Assembly (NCBI RefSeq): GCF_001981525.1
Contig: NZ_MPSB01000017.1
Location: 1-42,664 of the forward strand
Source of the DNA: Sphingomonas jeddahensis
GTDB taxonomy: Bacteria; Pseudomonadota; Alphaproteobacteria; Sphingomonadales; Sphingomonadaceae
Length of the DNA stretch: 42,664 nt
Reading direction: 5' to 3'
Part shown: one piece after another, positions 34,904 through 42,040 of the stretch
How positions within the stretch are numbered: the stretch's first letter is position 1
Layout: each line of letters opens with the position of its first letter
Notes under the pieces: model-generated
What the model saw: only the letters and a program-made list of their open reading frames with translations
What the model was told of the DNA's origin: nothing
Databases searched by the model: none
Position numbers and translations under genes: made by a program

Positions 34904-35148
34904 GTTCCGCTCCCTTTCCAGGTGGTGAGCAAGCACCAGCAAGGGAGAAGAGTGCGGCTGCGTTCGTGAAGGGCCGGTTGCACCATTGATGCAGCAACTC
35001 GCGTAAACTCCGCCCCATGCGCGCGCGTCACGGCACTCTGCGGCGCCAAAATGGCGCAGATTACGCGCACTTCACGTGCACAAGACCCCCCCCTGATCTC
35101 CACCCGCCTCATTGCCCCCCACGCCGCCCCTCGCTTAGAAGGCGCGGC

Positions 35149-35742
35149 ATGTACGGGGGAAGAACAAGCCGCTGGCCAACGCTTCTGGCCGTCACGGCAT
35201 CGCTGGCGCTGGCGGGCTGCGGCACGACGCGGTACCGACCCGTCAGCGACACACCCGTCCGGCTCGGCAAGCCCTATACCGTGGGCGGCACCACCTATAC
35301 GCCCGCCGCCGATCCCATGTTCGACGTGCTCGGCTACGCCAGCTGGTACGGCTCTGAGAGCGGCAACCAAGTCGCGCTAGGTGAACGCTTCCGCCCGCAA
35401 TGGGTCACTGCCGCGCACACTACCTTGCCGCTGCCGACCTATGTCGAGGTCACCGCGCTGGAAACGGGCCGCACCATCCTGGTGCGTGTCAACGATCGCG
35501 GGCCGTTCGCGCGTGGCCGAATCATCGATCTCTCGCGCGGCGCGGCAGAACAGCTCGGCGTGCATCGCTCCGGGGTAGCGGCCGTCCGCGTTCGCCGCGT
35601 CGATCCGCCGGAAGAAGATCGCGCCCGCCTGCGAAAGGGCAAGCGCGCCGCGGAGCGTCCGCGTGTTCCAGATACCGCCCTAGCCAACCTGCGCGCGCAG
35701 CTCGAGGCCGGAGTCCGCCAGGGACTCGTGCAGGCCCCATGA
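35149..35742 (+). CDS. rlpA: RlpA-like septal lytic transglycosylase lipoprotein
   Basis: RlpA cleaves naked glycan strands (without stem peptides) at the division site. The 197-residue product has a lipoprotein signal with the lipobox LAGC near residue 24. The double-psi beta-barrel follows: GYASWYGSESGNQVALGERF (near 63-82), VTAAHTTLPLPTYVEVTALE and the active-site region VRVNDRGPFARGRIIDLSRG (near 108-127). The tail is charged and has no SPOR domain, unlike E. coli RlpA, so septal targeting must differ. AGAAGG precedes the ATG at 35149. A strong terminator follows directly. Confidence 0.88.
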   Translation: MYGGRTSRWPTLLAVTASLALAGCGTTRYRPVSDTPVRLGKPYTVGGTTYTPAADPMFDVLGYASWYGSESGNQVALGERFRPQWVTAAHTTLPLPTYVEVTALETGRTILVRVNDRGPFARGRIIDLSRGAAEQLGVHRSGVAAVRVRRVDPPEEDRARLRKGKRAAERPRVPDTALANLRAQLEAGVRQGLVQAP

Positions 35743-35746
35743 CGTG

Positions 35747-35784
35747 AAAAACCCCGCCGTCTCATCCGAGAAGGCGGGGTTTTC
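35747..35784. terminator. Bidirectional intrinsic terminator
   Basis: AAAACCCCGCC (35748-35758) pairs perfectly with GGCGGGGTTTT (35773-35783) around a 14-base loop. With A-runs on one side and T-runs on the other it can end rlpA transcription on the plus strand and tRNA-Val transcription on the minus strand. Confidence 0.88.
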
Positions 35785-35789
35785 AAAGG

Positions 35790-35864
35790 TGGTGGGCGTG
35801 GCAAGGATTGAACTTGCGACCCCTGCGATGTCAACACAGTGCTCTACCACTGAGCTACACGCCC
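35790..35864 (-). tRNA. tRNA-Val (anticodon GAC)
   Basis: The minus strand gives a full cloverleaf of 75 bases: acceptor GGGCGTG/CACGCCC, D arm AGTGGTA, anticodon loop TTGACAT (anticodon GAC, reading GTC), T arm with TTCAATC and encoded CCA. It shares the terminator at 35747-35784 with rlpA. Confidence 0.95.
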
Positions 35865-35916
35865 ACACGGGGAGCGGCGCCATTAGCCGGGCCTTCCCCG
35901 GTGCGCAAGCCCCTGA

Positions 35917-36294
35917 TCAATTCAGGCCGGCAAATTCTCCCACCTCGAACATCCGATCCACTTCCATCACCAAATCGCGCAGGTGGAACGGCTTCGACAG
36001 AACGCGCGCCTGCGGCATCGCCTTGCCAGCCTTCAGCGTCACGGCGGCGAAGCCAGTGATGAACATCACCCGCAGATCCGGACGAACTTCGCCCGCCTTC
36101 TGCGCCAGTTCGATCCCGTCCATCTCGGGCATGACGATGTCGGTAAGCAGGAGGTCGAACTCCTCCGCTTCGATCAGTGGCAGCGCCGCGGTGCCGCGAT
36201 CAACGGCGGTCACCGCATAGCCAGACTTTTCCAGCGCGCGCGCGAGATACTCGCGCATCACATCGTCGTCCTCGGCTAACAAGATTCGGATCAT
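35917..36294 (-). CDS. cpdR: Single-domain response regulator CpdR
   Basis: CpdR is a stand-alone receiver protein. In Caulobacter its unphosphorylated form loads ClpXP with cell-cycle substrates, and the CckA-ChpT relay phosphorylates it. The 125-residue protein begins MIRILLAEDDDVMREYLARA and shows the acidic pocket Asp9/Asp10, phospho-acceptor Asp52 in LLLTDIVMPEMDGIEL, FITGFAAVTLKAGKA and Lys101 in VLSKPFHLRDLVMEVDRM. The DIVMPEMDGIEL and SKPFHLRDLV stretches are close to CpdR rather than general receivers. The gene is divergent from the N-formylglutamate amidohydrolase gene. Confidence 0.92.
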   Translation of the reverse strand: MIRILLAEDDDVMREYLARALEKSGYAVTAVDRGTAALPLIEAEEFDLLLTDIVMPEMDGIELAQKAGEVRPDLRVMFITGFAAVTLKAGKAMPQARVLSKPFHLRDLVMEVDRMFEVGEFAGLN

Positions 36295-36415
36295 TCGTGG
36301 GTCCCTGCGATCAGCGCCGAGATTATGCGGAGATCACTTAAGATTTTCCAGACGGCGCCGCGCTTTGCTGTCTCGCATTGCGACAGACGGACTTCCTCCA
36401 TAGGCTGCGTCCGCG

Positions 36416-37249
36416 ATGGAGTCGTGCTTTGATCTGACCGGCGACGCGCCACCAGCGAGCCCCGTCATATTGTCGGTCCCGCATGCCGGACGCGACTATC
36501 CCCCCGTCCTTCATGATGCACTTCGTGCACCTTTCATCGCCTTGATGGCGCTGGAGGACCGCTTCGTCGATGAGGTGGCGCTTGCCGCCCGCGGAGTGGA
36601 GACGACGATCGTGCAGCGCGCCGCGCGCGCCTGGATCGATCTTAATCGGGCCGAGCACGATCGCGATCCCCGGCTCGACGATGGCGCACCGGCCGGGCAT
36701 CTCAGTGCCAAGGTGCGCAGCGGTCTTGGCCTTGTGCCCCGGCGCACGTCGAGTGCCGGCGAGCTATGGCGCCGGCGCTTGGGCGCAGACGAGGTAGCGG
36801 CGCGGATCGCCATGGCACATCGGCCGTATCACGCGGCGCTGTCTGCCACGCTAGCGGCTGCGCGCGCGCGGTTCGGCGTCGCGGTCCTTCTGGACATTCA
36901 TTCCATGCCGCCAATCAACGGAGGGCGAGCCCGGATCGTGATCGGCGATCGTTTCGGCCGGTCGGCGGCGAATCGCTTCGTTGCCCGGATCGAGGCCGCC
37001 GTCGCAACTGCAGGGTTGGAGCAGGCGCTGAACGCGCCTTACGCCGGCGGGCACATTCTGGAACGTCACGGAGATCCCAAGGGCCAGATCCATGCGGTCC
37101 AGCTCGAAATCGATCGCTCTCTATATCTCGACGCACGCCTCGATCAGCCAGGTCCTGGCTTCGATCACGTAGTGGCGCTGGTCAGAAGCATCATCGATGC
37201 GCTGACAGATGAAGCGATCGACATGCCCGCCGTGCTGGCCGCTGAATAA
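36416..37249 (+). CDS. N-formylglutamate amidohydrolase family protein
   Basis: The 277-residue protein matches the FGase family, which hydrolyses N-formyl-L-glutamate in histidine breakdown or related N-acyl amino acids. It has VILSVPHAGRDYPPVLHDAL near residue 18, LEDRFVDEVA, WIDLNRAEHDRDPR near 75, LLDIHSMPP (metal-site DxHS, near 162) and VQLEIDRSLYLD near 225. No hut genes are next to it, so its pathway is uncertain. The stop codon region (37247-37253) coincides with the T-run of a minus-strand small RNA terminator. Confidence 0.88.
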   Translation: MESCFDLTGDAPPASPVILSVPHAGRDYPPVLHDALRAPFIALMALEDRFVDEVALAARGVETTIVQRAARAWIDLNRAEHDRDPRLDDGAPAGHLSAKVRSGLGLVPRRTSSAGELWRRRLGADEVAARIAMAHRPYHAALSATLAAARARFGVAVLLDIHSMPPINGGRARIVIGDRFGRSAANRFVARIEAAVATAGLEQALNAPYAGGHILERHGDPKGQIHAVQLEIDRSLYLDARLDQPGPGFDHVVALVRSIIDALTDEAIDMPAVLAAE

Positions 37250-37353
37250 AAAACCACCCCGGGCGGATGCCCGAGGTGGCCTAGGTTCAGGGAGGAGACA
37301 CACCCAAAGGCGTGCCATACGGTTCCGCGAAAGGGGGGACACGGAAACCGTAC
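37248..37353 (-). ncRNA. Probable small RNA with a CU-rich core (alpha-r8/suhB/MmgR-like)
   Basis: Read on the minus strand there are: a 5' hairpin (37351-37319, ACGGTTTCCG pairing with CGGAACCGT, loop with CCCCCC), a second hairpin (37314-37299, CACGCC-TTTG-GGTGTG), the unpaired TCTCCTCCCT (37298-37289), and a terminator stem CCACCTCGGGC/GCCCGGGGTGG (37279-37254) followed by TTTTTT (37253-37248). The core resembles the UUUCCUCCCU stretch I recall for the alpha-r8 family (Rfam suhB; MmgR of Sinorhizobium), which would pair with Shine-Dalgarno sequences of target mRNAs. A matching promoter stands upstream. The 5' end is predicted from that promoter; the true RNA could be shorter (about 75 bases). 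Confidence 0.7.
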
Positions 37354-37359
37354 CTGACT

Positions 37360-37387
37360 AAAATAATCACCCAGCAATTGGTTTCAA
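37360..37387 (-). promoter_or_regulatory. Sigma-70-type promoter of the small RNA
   Basis: TTGAAA (37387-37382) and TATTTT (37365-37360) are separated by 16 bases on the minus strand. The expected transcript start is near 37353, just before the first hairpin. Confidence 0.6.
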
Positions 37388-37517
37388 GAGGCACGACCGA
37401 AAGCGCTCAACTCTTTGCCCGGTGCGGCCCTGCTTCCCGTCAAGGCTCTAGCTCGCACGGACTCGATCCGCGACGCCTCAGGCCAAGCCCGGGTGACGCC
37501 GGGAAGCGCAGTCGCTC

Positions 37518-38288
37518 TCAGCCTGCCATGTTCGGCTGCGGCATCTTGCCCATCTGCACCTGACGCGCGAACACTTCGCGCATCAGCGACAGCGAGAAGA
37601 GGTGCGCGTACAGCAGCGGCAGCATGCCGCTTTTGGTCATCTTCCGCAGCTGGTCGCCGCGCAGATCCTGCAACTTTTCCTCGTTGATCATCTGGAAGCC
37701 GCGATACACGAACGGTTGATCAAAGCCTTCCTGTTGGATCGAAACTTCGCCGTCCATCAGCAGCTCGCTCTCACGCAGTTCGTTCATGAACTGGCCGGTG
37801 CGAGCGCCGGCCTGCTCGAACTGTTCGTTGAAGGAGAGGATGTTCTTGGTCACTTCGCTCGGCTCGCCGTTTTCGAATAGCGCCTGGCCGTCCTCGAACT
37901 TGCCGATCGTGTCCGATGTCGGATCGAAGCACAGCGACAGCTCCTGCGCATCCGGGCGAAGGCGGGCGAGCAAATAGGGGTAGCGGCGGATATAGGCGGG
38001 CACGTAGAAGGTGCTGTCGACCAGCTTGCCGTCCGCGTCGACGAACACGTTGACGCCCTCGTTCAGGCCCATCAGCGCGATCGGGATTGAATCCTCCCCG
38101 GCGGAAAACACGATCGGCATATAACGCTGGATCAGCGCAAATTCGTCGATCGTTACCGGGATCGCGTGCTGCGTTGCGAGAAACGGCGCCGTTTCCGCGG
38201 GGCGGATCTTGTAATCGGCGTGCAGATCGCTCGAGAGCGGCTCGAGGCCATTGTAGAAAAGCGGAAGCTGCTGCGGCGCGCTGGCCAT
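37518..38288 (-). CDS. SapC family protein
   Basis: The 256-residue protein belongs to the SapC family, named after a Campylobacter S-layer-locus protein; its function is unclear in Proteobacteria. It starts MASAPQQLPLFYNGLEPLSS, then DEFALIQRYMPIVFSAGEDS (near 47-66), VPAYIRRYPYLLARL (near 95-110) and FDQPFVYRGFQMINEEKLQD. No signal peptide is seen. GGAGAG stands 5 bases before the ATG at 38288; the frame is open upstream but that part is Arg-rich and non-family. In sphingomonads such genes often lie next to tryptophan halogenase/TonB receptors; here they do not. Confidence 0.88.
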   Translation of the reverse strand: MASAPQQLPLFYNGLEPLSSDLHADYKIRPAETAPFLATQHAIPVTIDEFALIQRYMPIVFSAGEDSIPIALMGLNEGVNVFVDADGKLVDSTFYVPAYIRRYPYLLARLRPDAQELSLCFDPTSDTIGKFEDGQALFENGEPSEVTKNILSFNEQFEQAGARTGQFMNELRESELLMDGEVSIQQEGFDQPFVYRGFQMINEEKLQDLRGDQLRKMTKSGMLPLLYAHLFSLSLMREVFARQVQMGKMPQPNMAG

Positions 38289-38343
38289 CAAATCTCTCCA
38301 GATAGGGATGTGGAGCGGCGCCGGCCGCCCGAACCCGCGCGCC

Positions 38344-39792
38344 CTATTCGCCCATCGCCTGTGGCGCAAGCGCCAGAAGCTTGCCCGGATTGAGGATGCC
38401 TTCCGGATCCATCGCCTGCTTGATGGCGCGCAACGTCGCCATGCGCGACGGGGAGGACAGCCGCTCCAGTTCAGCTAGCTTCATCTGACCGATGCCATGT
38501 TCGGCGGAGATCGAGCCCCCCGCTGCGACCACCAGATCGTCGACGAAGCGGGTGACGCTCGGCGCTTCCTCCGCCAGCCAGGTCACGCGATTGGCGCCGG
38601 CGGGCGCTCGAACGTGGAAGTGGACGTTGCCATCTCCCAGATGGCCAAAGCCGCTGGCGCGCGTGCCGGGGAAGCGCGCGTCGCACGCCTTGGCTGCGTC
38701 GATCAGAAAGCGTGGCATCGCCTCGATCGGGACCGAGATGTCGTGCTGCGCCGCTGGTCCTGTGGCGCGTTCAGCATCGGAGATCGAGTCGCGGATACGC
38801 CAGAACGCCTCCGCCTGCGCTTCGCTGGCGGCGATGGTCGCATCCGTGGCGATGCCGTCGGAGAGCGCGGCGGCGAGCACGCGTTCGACAAAAGCCGTCG
38901 GATTCGATGCGTCCGGATCGCTCGTTACCGCCTCTACCAGGACGTGCCAGGGATGCCCGCTCGGCAGCGGCGCGCGGGTGCCGGATACATGCGTCAACAC
39001 GGCGGCGAGCGATTCCGCAGGTAACAGTTCGAAACTCTCGACAGCATCGCCTGCCGCCTCGAACCGCCGTAGCAAGCGCAGCGCAGCGTCTGGGGTCTCA
39101 ACTCCTACCCAGGCGACCGCGCGCGCCGCGATGGCAGGGGCGAGCCGCAAGGTGGCGGCGGTGACGATGCCGAGCGTGCCCTCCGCCCCGACCAGCAACT
39201 GGTTGATGTCGTAGCCGCGATTGTCCTTCTTCAGCGCCGACAAACCCTCAAACAGGCTGCCATCGGCCAGCACCGCCTCGACGCCCGCGACCAGCCCGCG
39301 CATCGTGCCCCAGCGCAGCACCTGCGTGCCACCGGCATTGGTGGATACGAGACCGCCGATCGTCGCGGAGCCGCGCGCCCCAAGCGTCAGCGGGAAACGG
39401 CGCTCGGCTTTCGCCGCCGCGGCATGAAAGTCGGCAAGGATCACGCCGGCTTCCGCGATCGCCAACCCCGCTTCGGCGTCAAGTGATCGCACCTGGTTGA
39501 GCCGGCGCAGCGACAGGATTACCGCGCTGCCGTCCGGGAGAGGCGTCGCGCCACCGACCATTGACGTATTCCCGCCCTGCGGCACCAGCGGCACGCGCTC
39601 GCGATTGGCGGCTGCCACGATCGTCTGCACCTCGGTTACGCTGCCGGGCTGGAGAAGGATCGGCGCATGGCCCTGCCAGCGCTTGCGCCAGTCGATTTCC
39701 CAAGGCGCGATCATGGCGGGGTCGGTGACGACAGCACGTGCCGGCAGAACAGGGGAAAGCGATTCGAGAAGACGAATTTGCTGCGGGGTCAT
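38344..39792 (-). CDS. FAD-binding oxidoreductase, D-2-hydroxyglutarate/D-lactate dehydrogenase-like
   Basis: The 482-residue flavoprotein has the PCMH FAD domain: ILLQPGSVTEVQTIVAAANR, VPLVPQGGNTSMVGGATPLP (near 68-87), LGARGSATIGGLVSTNAGGT (near 135-154), DINQLLVGAEGTLGIVTAAT. The FAD-oxidase C-terminal domain has FGHLGDGNVHFHVRAPAG with metal-binding His, GGSISAEHGIGQMK and the closing MDPEGILNPGKLL. Relatives oxidise D-2-hydroxyacids and pass electrons to ETF or quinone. The ATG at 39792 is chosen over 39816; neither has a strong ribosome site. An etfBA pair lies about 5 kb away, which is suggestive only. Confidence 0.9.
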   Translation of the reverse strand: MTPQQIRLLESLSPVLPARAVVTDPAMIAPWEIDWRKRWQGHAPILLQPGSVTEVQTIVAAANRERVPLVPQGGNTSMVGGATPLPDGSAVILSLRRLNQVRSLDAEAGLAIAEAGVILADFHAAAAKAERRFPLTLGARGSATIGGLVSTNAGGTQVLRWGTMRGLVAGVEAVLADGSLFEGLSALKKDNRGYDINQLLVGAEGTLGIVTAATLRLAPAIAARAVAWVGVETPDAALRLLRRFEAAGDAVESFELLPAESLAAVLTHVSGTRAPLPSGHPWHVLVEAVTSDPDASNPTAFVERVLAAALSDGIATDATIAASEAQAEAFWRIRDSISDAERATGPAAQHDISVPIEAMPRFLIDAAKACDARFPGTRASGFGHLGDGNVHFHVRAPAGANRVTWLAEEAPSVTRFVDDLVVAAGGSISAEHGIGQMKLAELERLSSPSRMATLRAIKQAMDPEGILNPGKLLALAPQAMGE

Positions 39793-39858
39793 GGCCACAT
39801 GATCGCCGCAATTCATCAGATGTTCAAATTGTTCGCGGCACGCGGGGGCTTGTCGCCC

Positions 39859-40305
39859 ATGACCAGCATCCGCCGCCCCATCTTGCCGCTCCTGCTTGCT
39901 GCCCCGTTAGCGGTTTCCGCAAGCGAGCCGGTCAGCGTGCATTATGCCCAACTTTCCTATCGCGAGCGGATCGTGATCCGTATCCCGCGCCTGCCAGTGT
40001 TCGCGCGCGGCCATCGCCCATCGGCTATCGACTGGAAGGAGAAGAAAGGGCCGCGCTGTGTCGATGCGCGAACGTTGGCCAGCGCGGCCGTCTCGCCGGA
40101 CGGCGATGTTGATCTGATCGTAACGGACGGGCGACGGTTACGCGCGAAGCTGGACGATGATTGTCCGAACCTAAACTTTTACGGGGGCTTCTACCTTAAG
40201 CGGGCGAAGGACGGGAAGGTCTGCGCGCGCCGGGACATGTTGCAGACGCGGTCCGGAGGGCGTTGCGAGATTAGCCGGTTCCGCACCCTTGAGCAGAAGA
40301 AATAG
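39859..40305 (+). CDS. Small secreted protein, unknown function
   Basis: The 148-residue product has a signal peptide (MTSIRRPILPLLLAAPLAVS, cleavage near ASE). The mature domain begins VHYAQLSYRERIVIRIPRLP and contains four cysteines (GPRCVD, DDCPNLNFYGGFYL, GKVCARRD, GRCEISRF) that probably form disulfides. The pattern suggests a small beta-rich periplasmic protein. It starts 66 bases from the divergent FAD-dehydrogenase gene. The frame opens earlier at 39667, inside that gene, but the signal peptide marks 39859 as the start. I have no family name; similar short proteins occur in sphingomonads. Confidence 0.75.
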   Translation: MTSIRRPILPLLLAAPLAVSASEPVSVHYAQLSYRERIVIRIPRLPVFARGHRPSAIDWKEKKGPRCVDARTLASAAVSPDGDVDLIVTDGRRLRAKLDDDCPNLNFYGGFYLKRAKDGKVCARRDMLQTRSGGRCEISRFRTLEQKK

Positions 40306-40412
40306 GCTCTCGGCAGCGTTCCGCGTGCGTTTTTCTTGACATTTCGGGCCCGATCGCGTCTCGCGCAGACCATAAAAGGGCGCCATCGACACGCCTTCTT
40401 TTCAGGAACGCC

Positions 40413-41732
40413 ATGAACTTCGCCGACCTCGGCCTGTCAGCAGAACTCCTCCGCGCCGTGGATGACACGGGCTATACGGAACCGACGCCGATCCAAGCTT
40501 CGGCAATTCCAAGCGTGCTGATGATGCGCGACATCATCGGCGTCGCGCAGACCGGCACGGGCAAGACCGCGTCGTTCGTGCTGCCGATGATCGACATTCT
40601 GGCCCATGGCCGTGCTCGCGCGCTGATGCCCCGCAGCCTGATCCTGGAGCCGACGCGAGAACTCGCGGCGCAGGTTGCCGAAAATTTCGAGATCTACGGC
40701 AAGTACCACAAACTCTCGATGGCGCTGCTGATCGGCGGCGTGCAGATGGGCGATCAGGTCAAGGCGCTGGAGAAAGGCGTCGACGTGCTGATTGCCACGC
40801 CGGGCCGGCTGATGGACCTGTTCGGACGTGGCAAGATCCTGCTCAACGGCTGCAGCATGCTCGTTATCGACGAGGCAGATCGCATGCTCGACATGGGGTT
40901 TATCCCCGACATTGAGGAAATCTGCCAAAAGCTGCCCAAGCAACGCCAGACTTTGCTGTTCTCTGCCACAATGCCGCCCCCGATCAAGAAACTGGCGGAT
41001 AAGTTTCTCGAAAATCCCAAGACGATTGAGGTCGCACGGCCCGCATCGACCAACATCAACATCGCTCAATGGGTGGTGCCGGTGAAGGGGCCTGCGTTCG
41101 AGAAGCGCGAGGTGCTGCGGCACCTGCTGCGCGAGGAGGCGGTGAGCACAGCGATCATCTTTTGCAACCGCAAGACAGCGGTGCGTGAGCTCAACAAAAG
41201 CTTGAAAAAGCACGGCTTTGCTGCCGGTGAAATCCATGGCGACATGGAGCAATCGGCACGTATCGCCGAGCTTGACCGGTTCAAGAAGGGCGACATCAAC
41301 ATCCTCGTCGCCTCCGACGTTGCTGCCCGCGGCCTCGACATCAAGGGCGTGAGCCACGTCTTTAACTTCGATGCGCCCTGGCACCCCGACGATTACGTCC
41401 ATCGCATCGGCCGCACCGGCCGCGGCGGCGCGACGGGCATCGCCTATACCCTGGTGGCGCCCGACGATGCCGAGAATATCGAGAACATCGAAAAGCTTAC
41501 CGGACAAAAGATCGATCGCCGCGAGGTGAAGGTCGAATCCGCGCCCAAGCCGGAACGGCCGCAGCGCGCTAAGCCTGAGGCGGAAGAGCGAGCACCCCGG
41601 CGCTGGCGTGAGCGGGATCAGGACCGCGGCCACGACGATCGTCGCCGGCGGCGCGACCCGATCGACGACGGCCCCGACGATGGCTGGAACGGCCCGGTTC
41701 CGGCCTTCCTGAGCGTCTCGATCACCGCCTGA
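40413..41732 (+). CDS. DEAD-box RNA helicase (RhlE-like)
   Basis: The 439-residue protein contains all core motifs: Q motif GYTEPTPIQASAIP (near 20-33), motif I AQTGTGKT, Ia PTRELAAQ, II VIDEADRML (near 150), III FSATMPP, IV IIFCNRK, V VASDVAARGLDIKGVSHVFN and VI YVHRIGRTGRGG (near 330). The C-terminal tail is Arg/Asp/Pro-rich (PRRWRERDQDRGHDDRRRR), typical for RNA contact. It rearranges structured RNA, in ribosome assembly or RNA decay. The leader between the previous gene and the ATG is about 100 bases, with TTGACA at 40336-40341 but no clear -10. Confidence 0.93.
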   Translation: MNFADLGLSAELLRAVDDTGYTEPTPIQASAIPSVLMMRDIIGVAQTGTGKTASFVLPMIDILAHGRARALMPRSLILEPTRELAAQVAENFEIYGKYHKLSMALLIGGVQMGDQVKALEKGVDVLIATPGRLMDLFGRGKILLNGCSMLVIDEADRMLDMGFIPDIEEICQKLPKQRQTLLFSATMPPPIKKLADKFLENPKTIEVARPASTNINIAQWVVPVKGPAFEKREVLRHLLREEAVSTAIIFCNRKTAVRELNKSLKKHGFAAGEIHGDMEQSARIAELDRFKKGDINILVASDVAARGLDIKGVSHVFNFDAPWHPDDYVHRIGRTGRGGATGIAYTLVAPDDAENIENIEKLTGQKIDRREVKVESAPKPERPQRAKPEAEERAPRRWRERDQDRGHDDRRRRRDPIDDGPDDGWNGPVPAFLSVSITA

Positions 41733-41733
41733 A

Positions 41734-41976
41734 ATGGTCGCATGGCGCTACCGGATTGCCGGGCGCGCCATGCGGCTGTACGCGAAGGTCATGCGGCCGC
41801 GCACGTTTGGCGTGCGCGCCCTGTTGTGCGATCCCGAGGGACGTATCGCGTTGGTTCGGCACTACTATGTCGCGGGCTGGTTTGCCTCCGATGGCCTGCC
41901 GGAGGGCACGACGCCGGCCACGCGGCGGCGGATCGCGGAGCACGTGGCGGGACTTCAAGGGTTTGGGATGTGGTGA
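41734..41976 (+). pseudogene. Decayed or truncated NUDIX hydrolase
   Basis: The 80-codon frame starts with a NUDIX-like N-terminus (RPRTFGVRALLCDPEGRIAL, then VRHYYVAGWF), which in sphingomonad NUDIX proteins precedes a GGG...GE...REL.EE.G box. Here the box is degraded: the stretch reads SDGLPEGTTPATRRRIAEHV, the metal-binding glutamates are mostly gone, and a stop follows at once. The protein would be half the usual length (about 140-160) and lack catalysis. The gene begins one base after the helicase stop codon. A sequencing error is less likely than decay, since no other frame restores the box. Confidence 0.6.
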
Positions 41977-42040
41977 GGGCCTGAGGCGTAGGGCGGCCGG
42001 TTGCGCACGGTTCACGCTTTCTTCTTCAGAAACGCAAGGA

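Noticed and set aside
40336..40376. TTGACA...CATAAA as a promoter of the DEAD-box helicase
   Set aside because: The two boxes are about 30 bases apart, too far for a sigma-70 or RpoH promoter. A real promoter is probably nearby but could not be defined.
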